DNA of 64,000 nucleotides from Nocardia acidivorans NBRC 108247 (GTDB taxonomy: Bacteria > Actinomycetota > Actinomycetes > Mycobacteriales > Mycobacteriaceae), in assembly GCF_001625085.1 (NCBI RefSeq), contig NZ_BDAW01000005.1, forward strand, positions 1-64,000, in the 5' to 3' direction. The notes beneath the pieces are model-generated. The model ran no database searches, had not been told where the DNA came from, and saw only the letters and a program-made list of their open reading frames with translations. Positions 16,666 through 26,438 of this stretch are shown here, piece after piece. Position numbers and translations under genes: made by a program. How positions within the stretch are numbered: position 1 is the stretch's first letter; every line of letters begins with the position of its first letter.

Positions 16666-19600
16666 TCATGGGCGGCTCCGGAGGCGGAAACCCTTGGGGG
16701 TGGCGGCGAACCCGGCGCGGGTGAGGAATTCGGCGAAGACATTGCCGTGCACCGATTCACCGTTCACCCGATCGATGACCAGGGAATCGACTCGCCGTTC
16801 CTGGACCAGGCCCGCCAGCGCCGTGGCCGCGGCGGCTCGCGCCGTGGGATCCTCGGTGAAGGTCAGCAGCGTCTTACCGCCGCGCTCCAGATAGAGCGCC
16901 AGCTCGCCATCCACCAGCACCACCAGCGCACCGGCCTTGCGCCCGGGTCGATGGCCAGCACCCTCCACCGCGGACTTGGGCCAGGGTAGTGCCGCCCCAT
17001 AGGAATTCGCCGGATCGCAGGCCGCGAGCACCAGGGCGTTGCCCGCCGGCTCCGCACCGGTCCGATCGGTGTCGAACGAGCGCAATCGGTCCACCACATC
17101 GGTGGTGGAGAACTGTGCACCGCCGAGCGAGTCCACGAAATATCCGCGCCGACACCGTCCCCGGTCCTCGAATTCGGTGAGTACCCGATACATCAGCGCG
17201 AATCCGCCGCGCACACCCTCGCTCTGCACCGACCCGCGCGTGAGCACGCCGTACCGCTCCAACAGCACATCCGCCGTGGCGTGCGCCCGAATCGTATTGT
17301 CCGCCACCCGCTCCGGCAGCAGCGACCATCGTCCGGCCGCACTGGGCGGACTCGTCCGAACCGGAACCCCGGTGCGCGGCAGGTACATTCGCCCGCGCGG
17401 AGCCCGGCGAGGCGTGCGATGCGCGGTACTCGTGCGCGCCGTCCCCGTCAGCAGCGCCCGCACCGGCGCGAACGTATCCCCGGCCACATACCCGGCCCAC
17501 GCGAGTTCCCACAGCGCCGCAAGCACTCCCGCCTCATCCTCGAGCCCGGAGGCTTCGAACAACTGCCGGAAGAAATACGCCCCGCCCCCGGCCATATCGA
17601 CCACCTGATATTCGGCGGCGCGCGGTGCGGAACCCTCGCCCTCACCGCCCGTCTGATCCGGGGCGGTGGCCATGGCAGGAGTATCGGCGACAGCCGGGGA
17701 ACTGTCGGAGAGACGCGTCTGTTCGTCCGGTGCCACGGCAGCGCGGGGGCCGCCGATTACGGTCGCGCCCAAGGCCATCAACAGGCTGATGTGGATTTCG
17801 GTGAAGTCCAGCTCATCCGGCGGCGGCAGCGTCAGGCCCGCCTGGTCGGCGGGATGCAGGGCGATCCAGCCGTCCTTGGCGGTGATGGCGCCGTGCCCGG
17901 ACCAGAGCACCTCACCGGTGGCCATGAGTTCGTCCAGCATGGCGGGGGAGTAGTCGCGGACGCGCGCGGGGAAGATGAGCGACTCCCACGCCGAGGCCGG
18001 AATCGGCACGCCCGCAAGCTGTTCCACCACCGTCGCCACACCGTCCACGCCGCGCAGTTCACCGGTGCCGATATGCTGCCAGGACGGGAGGAAGCGGGCC
18101 AGAGCGGCGGTCGCCACCGGCTCCACCTCCTTGCGCGCCGCGGCCAGGGAGCGACGGCGCAGCCGGCGCAGCACCTCGCTGTCGCACCACTCCGATCCCG
18201 CCGACCCGGGCGTGAATTCACCTTCCACCACCCGCTTTTCGAGGGCGAGCCGATGCAGCGCCGTGGCGGCCACGGCGGTGCCGAGGCCGAAGCGATGCGC
18301 CACCCGCGCGAGCGTGAACGGGCCGTGCGTGCGGGCGAAGCGGCCCACCAGATCGCCCAGCGGATCGGCGACCGGTTCGATGAAGGCGGCGGGAACACCG
18401 ATCGGCAGGGGAACCCCGAGCGCGTCCCGCAACCGGGCCGCATCCTCGACCGCCACCCACCACCGTGACCCCGCGAATGAAACCTCCAGGGCACGATGGG
18501 ATTTCACCAGCTCCGCATGCCAGGGTCGTGGATCCTCGGTACAGCGCTCGGCCGCCTCCTCGGCCGTGATCGGCCCGAGCAGCCGCAGTAGATCGGCCAG
18601 CCCCTCCATATCCCGCGCCTGCCGTTCCGGGGTGAGCCGCTGCAATTCCCGCTCGGTCAGCTCCAATACCGAGGCGTCGAGCAGCTCCCGCAGTTCGACT
18701 CGCCCGAGCAGCTCCGCCAGCAGACTGGAGTCCAGCGACAATGCCGCCGCCCGCCGCTCGGCGAGCGGACTGTCGCCCTCGTACATGAACTGCCCGATGT
18801 AATCGAACAGCAGCGAATTCGCGAACGGCGACGGTGTGGCCGTCTCCACCTCGACCAGCCGCACCTGGCGGCGCGCCACCTGGCCCAGCAGCTCACGCAG
18901 CGACGGCAGGTCGTACACGTCCTGTAGGCATTCCCGCACCGTCTCCAACAGGATCGGGAATTCCGGGAATTTCCTTGCCACATCCAGCAATTGGGCCGCT
19001 CGCTGTCGCTGCTGCCACAGCGGAGCCCGCTTACCGGGGTCCCGGCGCGGCAGCAGCAGTGCCCGCGCCGCGCACTCCCGGAACCGTGAGGCGAACAGTG
19101 CCGACCCGCCGACCTGTTCGGTCACCACATCGTCGATCTCGTCCGGTTCGAAGACGAACAATTCCGCCCCGGGCGGATCATCGGTGGTATCGGGCAATCG
19201 CACCACGATTCCGTCATCCGAAGGCGTCGGCGCGGCATCCACCCCGAACCGCTCCCGCAGCCGAGCACCCACCGCCAGCGCCCACGGCGCGTGCACCGGC
19301 AGCCCGTACGGGGAGTGCAGCACCACCCGCCAATCGCCCAGCTCATCCCGGAACCGTTCGACCAGCATGGTGCGATCCGTCGGCAGCTGCCCGGTCGCCA
19401 CTTTCTGCTCCTGTAGCAGCGCAACCAGATTCGCGGTGGCATTGGCGTCCAAGCCCGCCGCCGAGGTGACCTGCTCCACGGTGGACTGCTCCACCGCCTT
19501 GCCCGCCGTGCGGACGAATTCGCCCAGCGCGGCCCCTAATTCGGCGGGACGGCCCAGCGAATCGCCATGCCAGAAGGGAAGTCGCCCCGGCTGGCCGAAA

Positions 19601-21417
19601 GCGGGTGTGACCAGCACCCGGTCGAAGGTGATCTCCTCGATCCGCCAGCTGGTCGCCCCGAGCGCGAAGACATCGCCGACCCGGGATTCGTACACCATCT
19701 CCTCATCGAGTTCGCCTACCCGGGAAGCCTTCTCACCGACCATGAAGACCGGAAAGAGGCCGCGGTCCGGAATGGCACCGCCCGAGGTGACTGCGAGTCG
19801 CTGCGCCCCCGGCCGGCCCGTGAGCGTGCCCGCGTCCCGATCCCACACGATCCGGGGACGCAGCTCCGCGAACTCATCGGAGGGATAGCGCCCGGACAGC
19901 AGATCCAGCACCGAGTCATAGGCCGAACGCGGCAGTGCCGCATAGCTTCCCGTACCGCGCACCGTCTCGAACCAGGTCTCGGCATCCAGGGGCTCCAGCG
20001 CACAGGCGGCGACGGTCTGCTGGGCGAGGATATCGAGCGGATGCAGCGGAATCTCGAGTTTCTCGATCTGCCCGGCGGTCATTCGCTGCGACGCCACCGC
20101 ACAGTGAATGACATCGGTGCGGTGCTTGGGGAAGATCACGCCCCGCGAGATCTCACCCACCTGATGCCCGGCGCGCCCGACCCGTTGCAACCCACTCGCG
20201 ACCGAGGGCGGCGCCTCCACCTGCACCACCAATTCGACCGCGCCCATATCGATTCCGAGCTCCAGGCTGCTGGTGGCGACCACGCAGCGCAATCGCCCGC
20301 TCTTGAGATCATCCTCGATGATCGCGCGCTGTTCCTTGCTCACCGACCCGTGATGCGCCCGCGCCAACAGCGGCGCCGCACCGTGAATCACCTCGGTGGA
20401 CGCACCCAGTTGTGCGGGCGGTTTGTGCTCGGTGTCGACCGCTTCGCCGATCCGCCCCGCGTACTCCTCGTTCAAACGCGCCGTGAGCCGCTCGGCCAGC
20501 CGCCGCGAATTCGCGAACACGATCGAGGACCGATGCTCGAGCACCAGATCCACGATGGCCTCGTCCACATGCGGCCAGATCGATCCGGGCTGATCCGAAT
20601 CCTCCGCTCCCGCATCGGGTTCGGTCATATCCGCCACCGGCACCCGGACCGACAGATCGAAGGTCTTGGGCGCGGGCGGATTCACGATGGTGATGGGCGC
20701 ACTCCCCACCAGGAACCGCCCGACTTCCTCGGGCGGTCGCACCGTCGCCGACAATCCGATGCGTTGCGCGGGACGCTCGAAACCCGGTTGCGCGGCCCGC
20801 AGCGCGTCCAATCGCGCCAGTGAAAGCGCCAGGTGCGCACCGCGTTTGGAGCCCGCGATGGCATGCACCTCATCCACGATAACGGTGTGCACCTGGCTCA
20901 GCGTCTCGCGCGCCGCCGAGGTGAGCATCAGAAACAGCGACTCCGGCGTGGTGATCAGAATGTCCGGCGGCGTCCGCAACAGGCCCCGCCGATCCGCCGG
21001 ACTGGTATCCCCGGACCGCACGCCCACCGTGATCTCCGGCGCGGCCAGTCCCAGCCGCTTGGCCGTCTGGGTAACCCCCACCAGCGGTGCCCGCAGATTT
21101 CGCTCCACATCCACCGCGAGCGCCTTCAATGGAGAGATATAGAGCACCGAGGTCTTCGGCTTGGCGGCCTTCTCGGCCTCGGCCTTGCCCGCTGCCTTGC
21201 CGCCGCGGGCGGCTTTGCCTTTCGCCACCGGCTCCCGGGTGGCGAGCCGATCGATCGCCCACAGGAACGCCGACAGCGTCTTACCCGACCCGGTCGGCGC
21301 GACCACCAGGGTGTGCTGCCCCGCCGCGATGGCCTCCCACGCCCCCAATTGCGCGGCCGTCGGCGCGGGGAAAGCGCCGTCGAACCACTCCCGGGTAGCA
21401 GGCGAGAACCGATCCAT
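16666..21417 (-). CDS. lhr: ATP-dependent DNA/RNA helicase Lhr
   Basis: Superfamily 2 3'-5' helicase of 1583 aa, the long Lhr form involved in DNA repair. Walker A APTGSGKTLSAF is near residue 39, followed by TTPESLFLML, the DEVH box (VIVDEVHAIAGSKRG), SATVRPPEEV, and motif VI QRVGRAGHQ near 420. The roughly 700-residue Lhr-specific C-terminal part (winged-helix and MutL-like domains) is intact. A Lys/Ala-rich insertion lies soon after motif I (near residue 60). ATG 21417 is chosen; the open frame upstream lacks conserved sequence. Operon with nei. Confidence 0.95.
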   Translation of the reverse strand: MDRFSPATREWFDGAFPAPTAAQLGAWEAIAAGQHTLVVAPTGSGKTLSAFLWAIDRLATREPVAKGKAARGGKAAGKAEAEKAAKPKTSVLYISPLKALAVDVERNLRAPLVGVTQTAKRLGLAAPEITVGVRSGDTSPADRRGLLRTPPDILITTPESLFLMLTSAARETLSQVHTVIVDEVHAIAGSKRGAHLALSLARLDALRAAQPGFERPAQRIGLSATVRPPEEVGRFLVGSAPITIVNPPAPKTFDLSVRVPVADMTEPDAGAEDSDQPGSIWPHVDEAIVDLVLEHRSSIVFANSRRLAERLTARLNEEYAGRIGEAVDTEHKPPAQLGASTEVIHGAAPLLARAHHGSVSKEQRAIIEDDLKSGRLRCVVATSSLELGIDMGAVELVVQVEAPPSVASGLQRVGRAGHQVGEISRGVIFPKHRTDVIHCAVASQRMTAGQIEKLEIPLHPLDILAQQTVAACALEPLDAETWFETVRGTGSYAALPRSAYDSVLDLLSGRYPSDEFAELRPRIVWDRDAGTLTGRPGAQRLAVTSGGAIPDRGLFPVFMVGEKASRVGELDEEMVYESRVGDVFALGATSWRIEEITFDRVLVTPAFGQPGRLPFWHGDSLGRPAELGAALGEFVRTAGKAVEQSTVEQVTSAAGLDANATANLVALLQEQKVATGQLPTDRTMLVERFRDELGDWRVVLHSPYGLPVHAPWALAVGARLRERFGVDAAPTPSDDGIVVRLPDTTDDPPGAELFVFEPDEIDDVVTEQVGGSALFASRFRECAARALLLPRRDPGKRAPLWQQRQRAAQLLDVARKFPEFPILLETVRECLQDVYDLPSLRELLGQVARRQVRLVEVETATPSPFANSLLFDYIGQFMYEGDSPLAERRAAALSLDSSLLAELLGRVELRELLDASVLELTERELQRLTPERQARDMEGLADLLRLLGPITAEEAAERCTEDPRPWHAELVKSHRALEVSFAGSRWWVAVEDAARLRDALGVPLPIGVPAAFIEPVADPLGDLVGRFARTHGPFTLARVAHRFGLGTAVAATALHRLALEKRVVEGEFTPGSAGSEWCDSEVLRRLRRRSLAAARKEVEPVATAALARFLPSWQHIGTGELRGVDGVATVVEQLAGVPIPASAWESLIFPARVRDYSPAMLDELMATGEVLWSGHGAITAKDGWIALHPADQAGLTLPPPDELDFTEIHISLLMALGATVIGGPRAAVAPDEQTRLSDSSPAVADTPAMATAPDQTGGEGEGSAPRAAEYQVVDMAGGGAYFFRQLFEASGLEDEAGVLAALWELAWAGYVAGDTFAPVRALLTGTARTSTAHRTPRRAPRGRMYLPRTGVPVRTSPPSAAGRWSLLPERVADNTIRAHATADVLLERYGVLTRGSVQSEGVRGGFALMYRVLTEFEDRGRCRRGYFVDSLGGAQFSTTDVVDRLRSFDTDRTGAEPAGNALVLAACDPANSYGAALPWPKSAVEGAGHRPGRKAGALVVLVDGELALYLERGGKTLLTFTEDPTARAAAATALAGLVQERRVDSLVIDRVNGESVHGNVFAEFLTRAGFAATPKGFRLRSRP

Positions 21418-21585
21418 TGCCCCAGTCTGCACCCGCCCACCGACACTCCGCCGACCCCCGCCGTCGCGTCGCCCGGCCCGCCGCTCGCGGGTGCACCGCA
21501 CGACCCGTTCGCGCGGCCGAGATCGCCCCGTCACGGGTGGGGAGCGAAGGACGGGCAATCGGATTACGGCCGCGAGGGCCGCGCG

Positions 21586-21591
21586 TAGGCT
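21586..21591 (+). promoter_or_regulatory. -10 box TAGGCT, leaderless start of histidine-phosphatase-like gene
   Basis: TAGGCT followed by 7 nt and GTG 21599. Confidence 0.55.
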
Positions 21592-21598
21592 GCGAACC

Positions 21599-22144
21599 GT
21601 GCAGAAGGTGCTCCGGCTCGACCTGGTCAGTCACGGGATGACCGAGGCGATGCGCAAAGCACGATTCCCGGTGGACGAACCGCTGACCGAAGCCGGTCGG
21701 CGCGCGGTCTCCGCCTGCGGGCGATTGCAGGCCGCGCGGGTGCTCACCGCCCCCGAACGCCGGACCGTGGAGACCGCGGCGCTCATGGGACTCATGGGTA
21801 AGGAGGACGACCGACTGCGCGATCTCGACGCCGGGGCTTGGCGCGGCGGTGAACTCATGTCGGTGCCCAAGCAGGACCTGTACCTCTGGCTCACCGATCC
21901 CGGCTACCGCGGGCACGGCGGCGAATCGGTGATCAATGTGCTCGAGCGCACCGGGGAATGGCTGGCCGATATCGCGATCGAGGGCGAGCCCACCATCGCC
22001 ATCACCCACCCGTCGGTCATTCGCGCCGCACTGCTGGTCACCCTCGACGCACCCGCGAAATCGTTCTGGCGCATAGATGTTCCCCCGGTGAGCGTCACCC
22101 GGCTGCACTATCGCGGCGAATGGACCCTGCACTTCCGGCCCTGA
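21599..22144 (+). CDS. Histidine-phosphatase-fold protein (phosphoglycerate mutase-like), divergent active site
   Basis: 181-aa protein of the phosphoglycerate-mutase fold. The catalytic His region reads VSHGMTEA (His12), with Ser11 where classic members have Arg of the RHG motif. The second Arg region APERRTVETA and the second His (ITHPSVIRAALLV) are kept. Related actinobacterial proteins commonly have altered RHG motifs, so activity may be altered rather than lost. It is divergent from lhr. The start GTG 21599 follows a -10 box by 7 nt. Confidence 0.75.
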   Translation: MQKVLRLDLVSHGMTEAMRKARFPVDEPLTEAGRRAVSACGRLQAARVLTAPERRTVETAALMGLMGKEDDRLRDLDAGAWRGGELMSVPKQDLYLWLTDPGYRGHGGESVINVLERTGEWLADIAIEGEPTIAITHPSVIRAALLVTLDAPAKSFWRIDVPPVSVTRLHYRGEWTLHFRP

Positions 22145-22236
22145 CCGCCACCGCCTTGGCGCACCGGAATCGGTGAGCGGGCGTCCGCGCCGAGCCGCTG
22201 GGTGCGGCTATCCCGGGGCTCCGGCCCGTCGGTTCG

Positions 22237-22836
22237 TCAGAGCGGCACCGATCCGCTGAGCATCGCGCGCACCGCATCGGTGATCAGCCCGGCCGAGAGA
22301 CTTGGATCGATGGCGCGCAGAATGCCGAGCCCCAGACCGAGACTCAGCACCGCGGTCGCCGCGTCCTCGGCGGGCAGCGGCAGGGTCAGCCCGTTGGAAT
22401 CGGCGAGTCCCTGCAACCGCGCGCCGATGGTTCCGCGCACCACCGCGAGATTGGAGACCAGCGCGGCCTGCAATGCCGGATCATCCCGGGCGACAATGGC
22501 GAACTCGAACTCCAGCATGGTCCAGCCGACATCGCCGAGCGTGCGTTCGGCCCAGCCCTGAAACCGGGCCAGTCGCTCCTCGAGTGTGCCGTCGCCTTCC
22601 AGCAGTTCCGCGGCCTCGGCGAATTTGGTCTCGTGAATCAGCCCGAGCACCTCCAGGCACAGCGCCGATTTGGTGCGGAAATTCGAGTACACCGCGCCCT
22701 TGGAGTAGCCGGCCTCCTCGGCGACCCGCTCCAGGCTGGTCTTGGCGTACCCGTCGGTGAGGAACATCTCGCGTGCGGTCGCGAGCAGGTCGGCGCGGGT
22801 GCGGGCCTGGCTCTCGGTCCGGGTCAGTCGTGCCAT
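22237..22836 (-). CDS. TetR-family repressor of the patatin-SDR operon
   Basis: 199-aa TetR protein. The HTH is in residues 22-43 (SLERVAEEAGYSKGAVYSNF) and the ligand domain is helical, ending in MLSGSVPL. The second Met (22836) is chosen because a TAGAAT -10 box ends 7 nt before it and overlaps the first ATG (22845). It is divergent from a patatin-SDR pair across about 60 bp that hold a 23-bp inverted repeat, making it a probable self-regulated local repressor. Confidence 0.87.
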   Translation of the reverse strand: MARLTRTESQARTRADLLATAREMFLTDGYAKTSLERVAEEAGYSKGAVYSNFRTKSALCLEVLGLIHETKFAEAAELLEGDGTLEERLARFQGWAERTLGDVGWTMLEFEFAIVARDDPALQAALVSNLAVVRGTIGARLQGLADSNGLTLPLPAEDAATAVLSLGLGLGILRAIDPSLSAGLITDAVRAMLSGSVPL

Positions 22837-22843
22837 ACGCGCC

Positions 22844-22849
22844 ATTCTA
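22844..22849 (-). promoter_or_regulatory. -10 box TAGAAT of the TetR gene
   Basis: TAGAAT followed by 7 nt and ATG 22836 on the minus strand; it decides the start because ATG 22845 lies inside the box. Confidence 0.55.
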
Positions 22850-22862
22850 GGTACTGGAAGAT

Positions 22863-22885
22863 TTGGGATACCCGCGGTATCTCAA
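22863..22885. promoter_or_regulatory. TetR operator between TetR and patatin genes
   Basis: TTGGGATACC (22863-22872), spacer CGC, GGTATCTCAA (22876-22885); 9 of 10 positions pair. It lies between the two divergent -10 boxes, so one bound dimer could block both. Confidence 0.7.
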
Positions 22886-22891
22886 GACTGC

Positions 22892-22897
22892 TAGTGT
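22892..22897 (+). promoter_or_regulatory. -10 box TAGTGT of the patatin gene
   Basis: TAGTGT ends 8 nt before ATG 22906, leaving at most one or two leader bases. Confidence 0.5.
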
Positions 22898-22905
22898 TCG
22901 GAACC

Positions 22906-23865
22906 ATGAGTAACAGGAACGGGTCACACAGGCGTGGCCTGGCCATCGGGTGCGGGGGGACCGTCGGTGCGGCCTGGATCGTCGCCGCACTGGCGGCTGC
23001 CCGCGATGTACTGGACTGGGACCCGCGCGACGCCGATGTCATGATCGGCACTTCCGCCGGCGCCGAAATGCTGACCATGCTCGGCAGCGGCATCGGCGTG
23101 GACGAACTGATCGCCATGCAGCGCGGCACCTCCACCAACCCCATCCTCACCGCCCATATGCGTTGTGAGCCCGGCCGATTCCCGCCGCTGCCGCGCCCGC
23201 GCCTGAACGCCCCCGGCCGCGCGGTGCGAGAACTGCTGGCGCGCCCCGGAAATGGTCACGCCCTACTCACCGCGGGCAGCGGTCTGCTGCCGCAGGGCAG
23301 CGGTGACGCGAGCTGGTTGCAGCGTTTGGCCGATCGCCTGAACCCCGGCCGCACCTGGGTCGAGCATCCCGCCACCTGGCTGGTCGCCATGGACGATGCC
23401 ACCGGTGAGCGCGTCGCCTTCGGCTCGCCGTCCGCCCCCGACGCGAGTCTCGGTGCGGCACTGCGGGCTTCGTGGGGTGTACCCGGCTGGTTCCCGGCCG
23501 TGCCGATCGCGGGCCGCACCTTCATCGACGGCGGCGCGGCCTCCACCGTCTCGGCCGATCTGCTCATTCCGGCCCAGCTGGACGAGGTCGTGGTGCTCGC
23601 GCCGATGGCCTCCACCGGACGCGTCCCCGCCACGAGCGCGGGCCACTTCCTGGAGCGTCAGCTGCGAAATCGCATGAGCGAGAAGCTCGATGCCGAAATC
23701 GCGCTGCTGCGCGCCGGTGGCGCCAAGGTGCTGCGCGTCGACGCCACCGCCGAGGACCTCGCGGTCATGGGCCCCAACTTCATGGACGGCCGCCGCCGTC
23801 TCGCCACCTTCGAACACAGCCTGGTCAGCACCCGCAAGGCCATGGAACAGGGAGAATTCGCGTGA
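22906..23865 (+). CDS. Patatin-like phospholipase
   Basis: 319-aa patatin-fold lipid acyl hydrolase. Glycine-rich oxyanion loop GCGGTVGAAW is near residue 13, the nucleophile Ser in GTSAG near 48, and the catalytic Asp in DGGAAST near 207, so the Ser-Asp dyad is complete. It probably acts on phospholipid or neutral lipid. Its stop overlaps the start of an SDR gene (GTGA), so translation is coupled. Repressed presumably by the divergent TetR. Confidence 0.87.
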   Translation: MSNRNGSHRRGLAIGCGGTVGAAWIVAALAAARDVLDWDPRDADVMIGTSAGAEMLTMLGSGIGVDELIAMQRGTSTNPILTAHMRCEPGRFPPLPRPRLNAPGRAVRELLARPGNGHALLTAGSGLLPQGSGDASWLQRLADRLNPGRTWVEHPATWLVAMDDATGERVAFGSPSAPDASLGAALRASWGVPGWFPAVPIAGRTFIDGGAASTVSADLLIPAQLDEVVVLAPMASTGRVPATSAGHFLERQLRNRMSEKLDAEIALLRAGGAKVLRVDATAEDLAVMGPNFMDGRRRLATFEHSLVSTRKAMEQGEFA

Positions 23866-24713
23866 GCATCCTCGGAAAGAGCTATCCGGCAATCGATCTC
23901 GCCGGAGCGCGGGTGCTGATCACCGGCGCGGGCCGCGGTATCGGCCGGTGCACGGCCGAACTGTTCGCGAGCAAGGGCGCGGAGGTCGCCATCGCAGATG
24001 TGGACACCGCCGCCGCGCAGACGGCCGCTGCCGCGCTGGGAGCCAAGGCATTCGAGCTGGACGTGCGCGATCGGGGACAGTGGGACGGGGTGGTCGCCGA
24101 CTTCGGGCGGATCGACATCCTGGTCAACAATGCCGGTGTCATGCCCGCCGGGGCCTTCCTGGATGAGCCGGATTCGGTGGGCCACACCACCATCGACGTG
24201 AACGTCTGGGGTCTCATCCACGGTATGCGCGCCGTCGCACCCGGCATGGTGGAACGCGGTAGGGGGCACATCGTGAATGTCGCCTCGCTGGCCGGGAAGA
24301 TCCCGATCGCGGGCTTGGCCGTCTACAACGCCAGCAAGTTCGCGGCCGTGGGACTTTCCGCCGCAACGCGTTTGGAGTTCGAACCGTACGGCGTCAGCGT
24401 CAGCACCATCATGCCGTCCGCGGTGCGCACCCGGCTCTCCTCCGGCCTGGCCCTGGGCGCGGGCATGCCCACCGTCGATCCGGAGGATGTCGCCGCCGCG
24501 GTCGTGCAGACCGTGCGCACCCGCAGGGCCGAGGTCGCCGTCCCGAACTACCTGGGTCCCATCGATCTCGCCCTGGCCGCCGCCCCGGAATCCGCCGTCC
24601 GCCTGGTCCGCCGCATGTTCAACGGCGACCGCGCCCTGCACCCGGCCGATGAAACCACCCGCGCCGCATACGAAGCGCAGATTCGGGCGATCGCGGCCGA
24701 CGACAAGGACTGA
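23862..24713 (+). CDS. Short-chain dehydrogenase/reductase
   Basis: 283-aa classical SDR. Cofactor motif TGAGRGIG is near residue 21, NNAG near 88, the catalytic Ser-Tyr-Lys in VASLAG...YNASK, and a C-terminal extension of about 40 residues. The overlap of its GTG with the patatin stop (4 nt) shows tight coupling, suggesting the two act on one lipid-derived compound, with hydrolysis followed by oxidation or reduction of an alcohol/ketone. The substrate is unknown. Confidence 0.88.
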   Translation: MSILGKSYPAIDLAGARVLITGAGRGIGRCTAELFASKGAEVAIADVDTAAAQTAAAALGAKAFELDVRDRGQWDGVVADFGRIDILVNNAGVMPAGAFLDEPDSVGHTTIDVNVWGLIHGMRAVAPGMVERGRGHIVNVASLAGKIPIAGLAVYNASKFAAVGLSAATRLEFEPYGVSVSTIMPSAVRTRLSSGLALGAGMPTVDPEDVAAAVVQTVRTRRAEVAVPNYLGPIDLALAAAPESAVRLVRRMFNGDRALHPADETTRAAYEAQIRAIAADDKD

Positions 24714-24723
24714 TTCGCGGGGT

Positions 24724-24759
24724 GTGGATTCCGGCCGAAAGCCCGCCGGGATGACGGGG
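24724..24759. repeat. Dispersed palindromic repeat, single arm
   Basis: One 36-bp arm (GTGGATTCCGGCCGAAAG ... GATGACGGGG) right after the SDR stop, followed at about 24766 by a degenerate partial direct copy (cgccgggatgaacggg). Confidence 0.75.
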
Positions 24760-24862
24760 TCGGCCACGCCGGGATGAACGGGTGGGTGCGCGCACGGCGT
24801 GGCCGAATGGCGGACGCGGTAGGCGCCGCGCCGCAGCCGACTCCGATCTCGGGTTCTCGCTG

Positions 24863-26392
24863 CTATTCGAACCGAATGCCCTGTGCCAGTGGCAGTTCGG
24901 TGGAGTAGTTGACCGTGTTGGTGGCGCGGCGCATGTACGCCTTCCACGAGTCCGAACCGGATTCGCGGCCGCCTCCGGTCTGCTTCTCGCCGCCGAAAGC
25001 GCCGCCGATCTCCGCGCCCGAGGTGCCGATATTCACGTTGGCGATACCGCAGTCCGAGCCGTCGGCGGCCAGGAATCGCTCCGCATCGCGCTGGTTCCGC
25101 GTGAAGATCGCCGACGAAAGCCCCTGCGGCACACCGTTGTGCAGTTCGATCGCGGCATCGAGATCGTGATAGGTGAGCACGTAGAGGATGGGCGCGAAGG
25201 TCTCCTCGCGCACCACCGCCGTCTGGGCGGGCATCCGCACGATCGCGGGGCGGACGTAGAACGCGTCGTCGCCGAAACCCTCGACTCGCTCACCACCGCA
25301 GATCAATTCGCCACCGTCGGCCTGGGCGCGGGCCAGCGCCTCCTGCATGGCGGTATAGGACCGGCCGTTGATCAGCGGCCCGACCAGCACCCCGTCCGCG
25401 AGCGGATTGCCCACGCGCAGTTGCCGATACGCCGAGGAGATGCGCTCCACCAGCGGCCCCACCACATCCGCGTGCACGATGAGCCGCCGCAGCGAGGTGC
25501 ACCGCTGCCCGGCCGTGCCCGCCGCCGCGAAGACGATGCCGCGCGCCGCCAGATCCAGATCCGCCGACGGCGTCACCACCGCAGCGTTATTGCCGCCGAG
25601 TTCGAGCAGGCAGCGCCCGAACCGCTCGGCCACGCGCGGGGCCACGATCTGCCCCATCCGCACCGATCCGGTGGCGCTCACCAGCGCCACCCGCGAATCG
25701 CCGACCAACTGCGCGCCGACCTCGCCGCCGCCCTGGATCAACTGGTGCACTTCGGGATTCGCGCCCACCTCGACCGCCGCCCGCTGCACCAGCGAATGAC
25801 ACGCCAGCGCCGTCAACGGCGTCATATCGGAGGGCTTCCACACCACGGTGTCCCCGCACACCAGCGCCAGCGCGGTATTCCACGCCCACACCGCCACCGG
25901 GAAGTTGAACGCCGAGATCACCCCGACCACCCCGAGCGGATGCCAGGTCTCCATCAGTCGATGCCCGGGGCGTTCGGAAGGCATGGTGCGCCCGTACAAC
26001 TGCCGCGAGAGCCCGAGGGCGAACTCGCAGATATCGATCATCTCCTGGACTTCACCGCGGGCCTCGGCCCCGATCTTCCCGGCCTCCAAGGTGACCAGTT
26101 CGCCCAGTTCGTCCTGATGCTCGACCAGCAACTGGGCCAAACGCCGCACCACGGCGGCCCGCTGCGGCGCGGGAACGGTGCGCCAATCCCGGAAGGCGGC
26201 GGCCGCGCGCTCGACGGCGGCGTCCACCTCCGCCGCCGAACTCGGCCGCAGGGTCAGCAGTTCGCCGCCGGTGATCGGCGTGCGCGCCGAGAGTTCGCCC
26301 GGTTCGGGGGTTTTCGCCCCGAGAGCGCGCAGCAGCCCCTCGGTGCGCGCCCGTAGTTCGCGGGTCGAATCTTCGGTCTGGATGGGGTTCAT
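24863..26392 (-). CDS. pcd: L-piperidine-6-carboxylate / alpha-aminoadipate semialdehyde dehydrogenase
   Basis: 509-aa aldehyde dehydrogenase (ALDH7-like). Catalytic Cys is in AGQRCTSLRR, the general base Glu in LELGGNNA, and the NAD-site pattern SATGSVRMG is present. It oxidises the semialdehyde (cyclic piperideine-6-carboxylate) produced by lysine 6-transamination to L-alpha-aminoadipate. It is divergent from lrpA and lat, as in M. tuberculosis (pcd, lrpA, lat), which supports the assignment. A GGAG ribosome site precedes the ATG. Confidence 0.92.
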   Translation of the reverse strand: MNPIQTEDSTRELRARTEGLLRALGAKTPEPGELSARTPITGGELLTLRPSSAAEVDAAVERAAAAFRDWRTVPAPQRAAVVRRLAQLLVEHQDELGELVTLEAGKIGAEARGEVQEMIDICEFALGLSRQLYGRTMPSERPGHRLMETWHPLGVVGVISAFNFPVAVWAWNTALALVCGDTVVWKPSDMTPLTALACHSLVQRAAVEVGANPEVHQLIQGGGEVGAQLVGDSRVALVSATGSVRMGQIVAPRVAERFGRCLLELGGNNAAVVTPSADLDLAARGIVFAAAGTAGQRCTSLRRLIVHADVVGPLVERISSAYRQLRVGNPLADGVLVGPLINGRSYTAMQEALARAQADGGELICGGERVEGFGDDAFYVRPAIVRMPAQTAVVREETFAPILYVLTYHDLDAAIELHNGVPQGLSSAIFTRNQRDAERFLAADGSDCGIANVNIGTSGAEIGGAFGGEKQTGGGRESGSDSWKAYMRRATNTVNYSTELPLAQGIRFE

Positions 26393-26438
26393 CGGCAGCT
26401 CCAGTATGGGTTCCGGCCACGAGTTCGGTTCGCTGAGT

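Noticed and set aside
24782..26356. 524-codon plus-strand frame opposite pcd
   Set aside because: Antisense of a clear aldehyde dehydrogenase with all catalytic motifs; His/Arg-rich composition.
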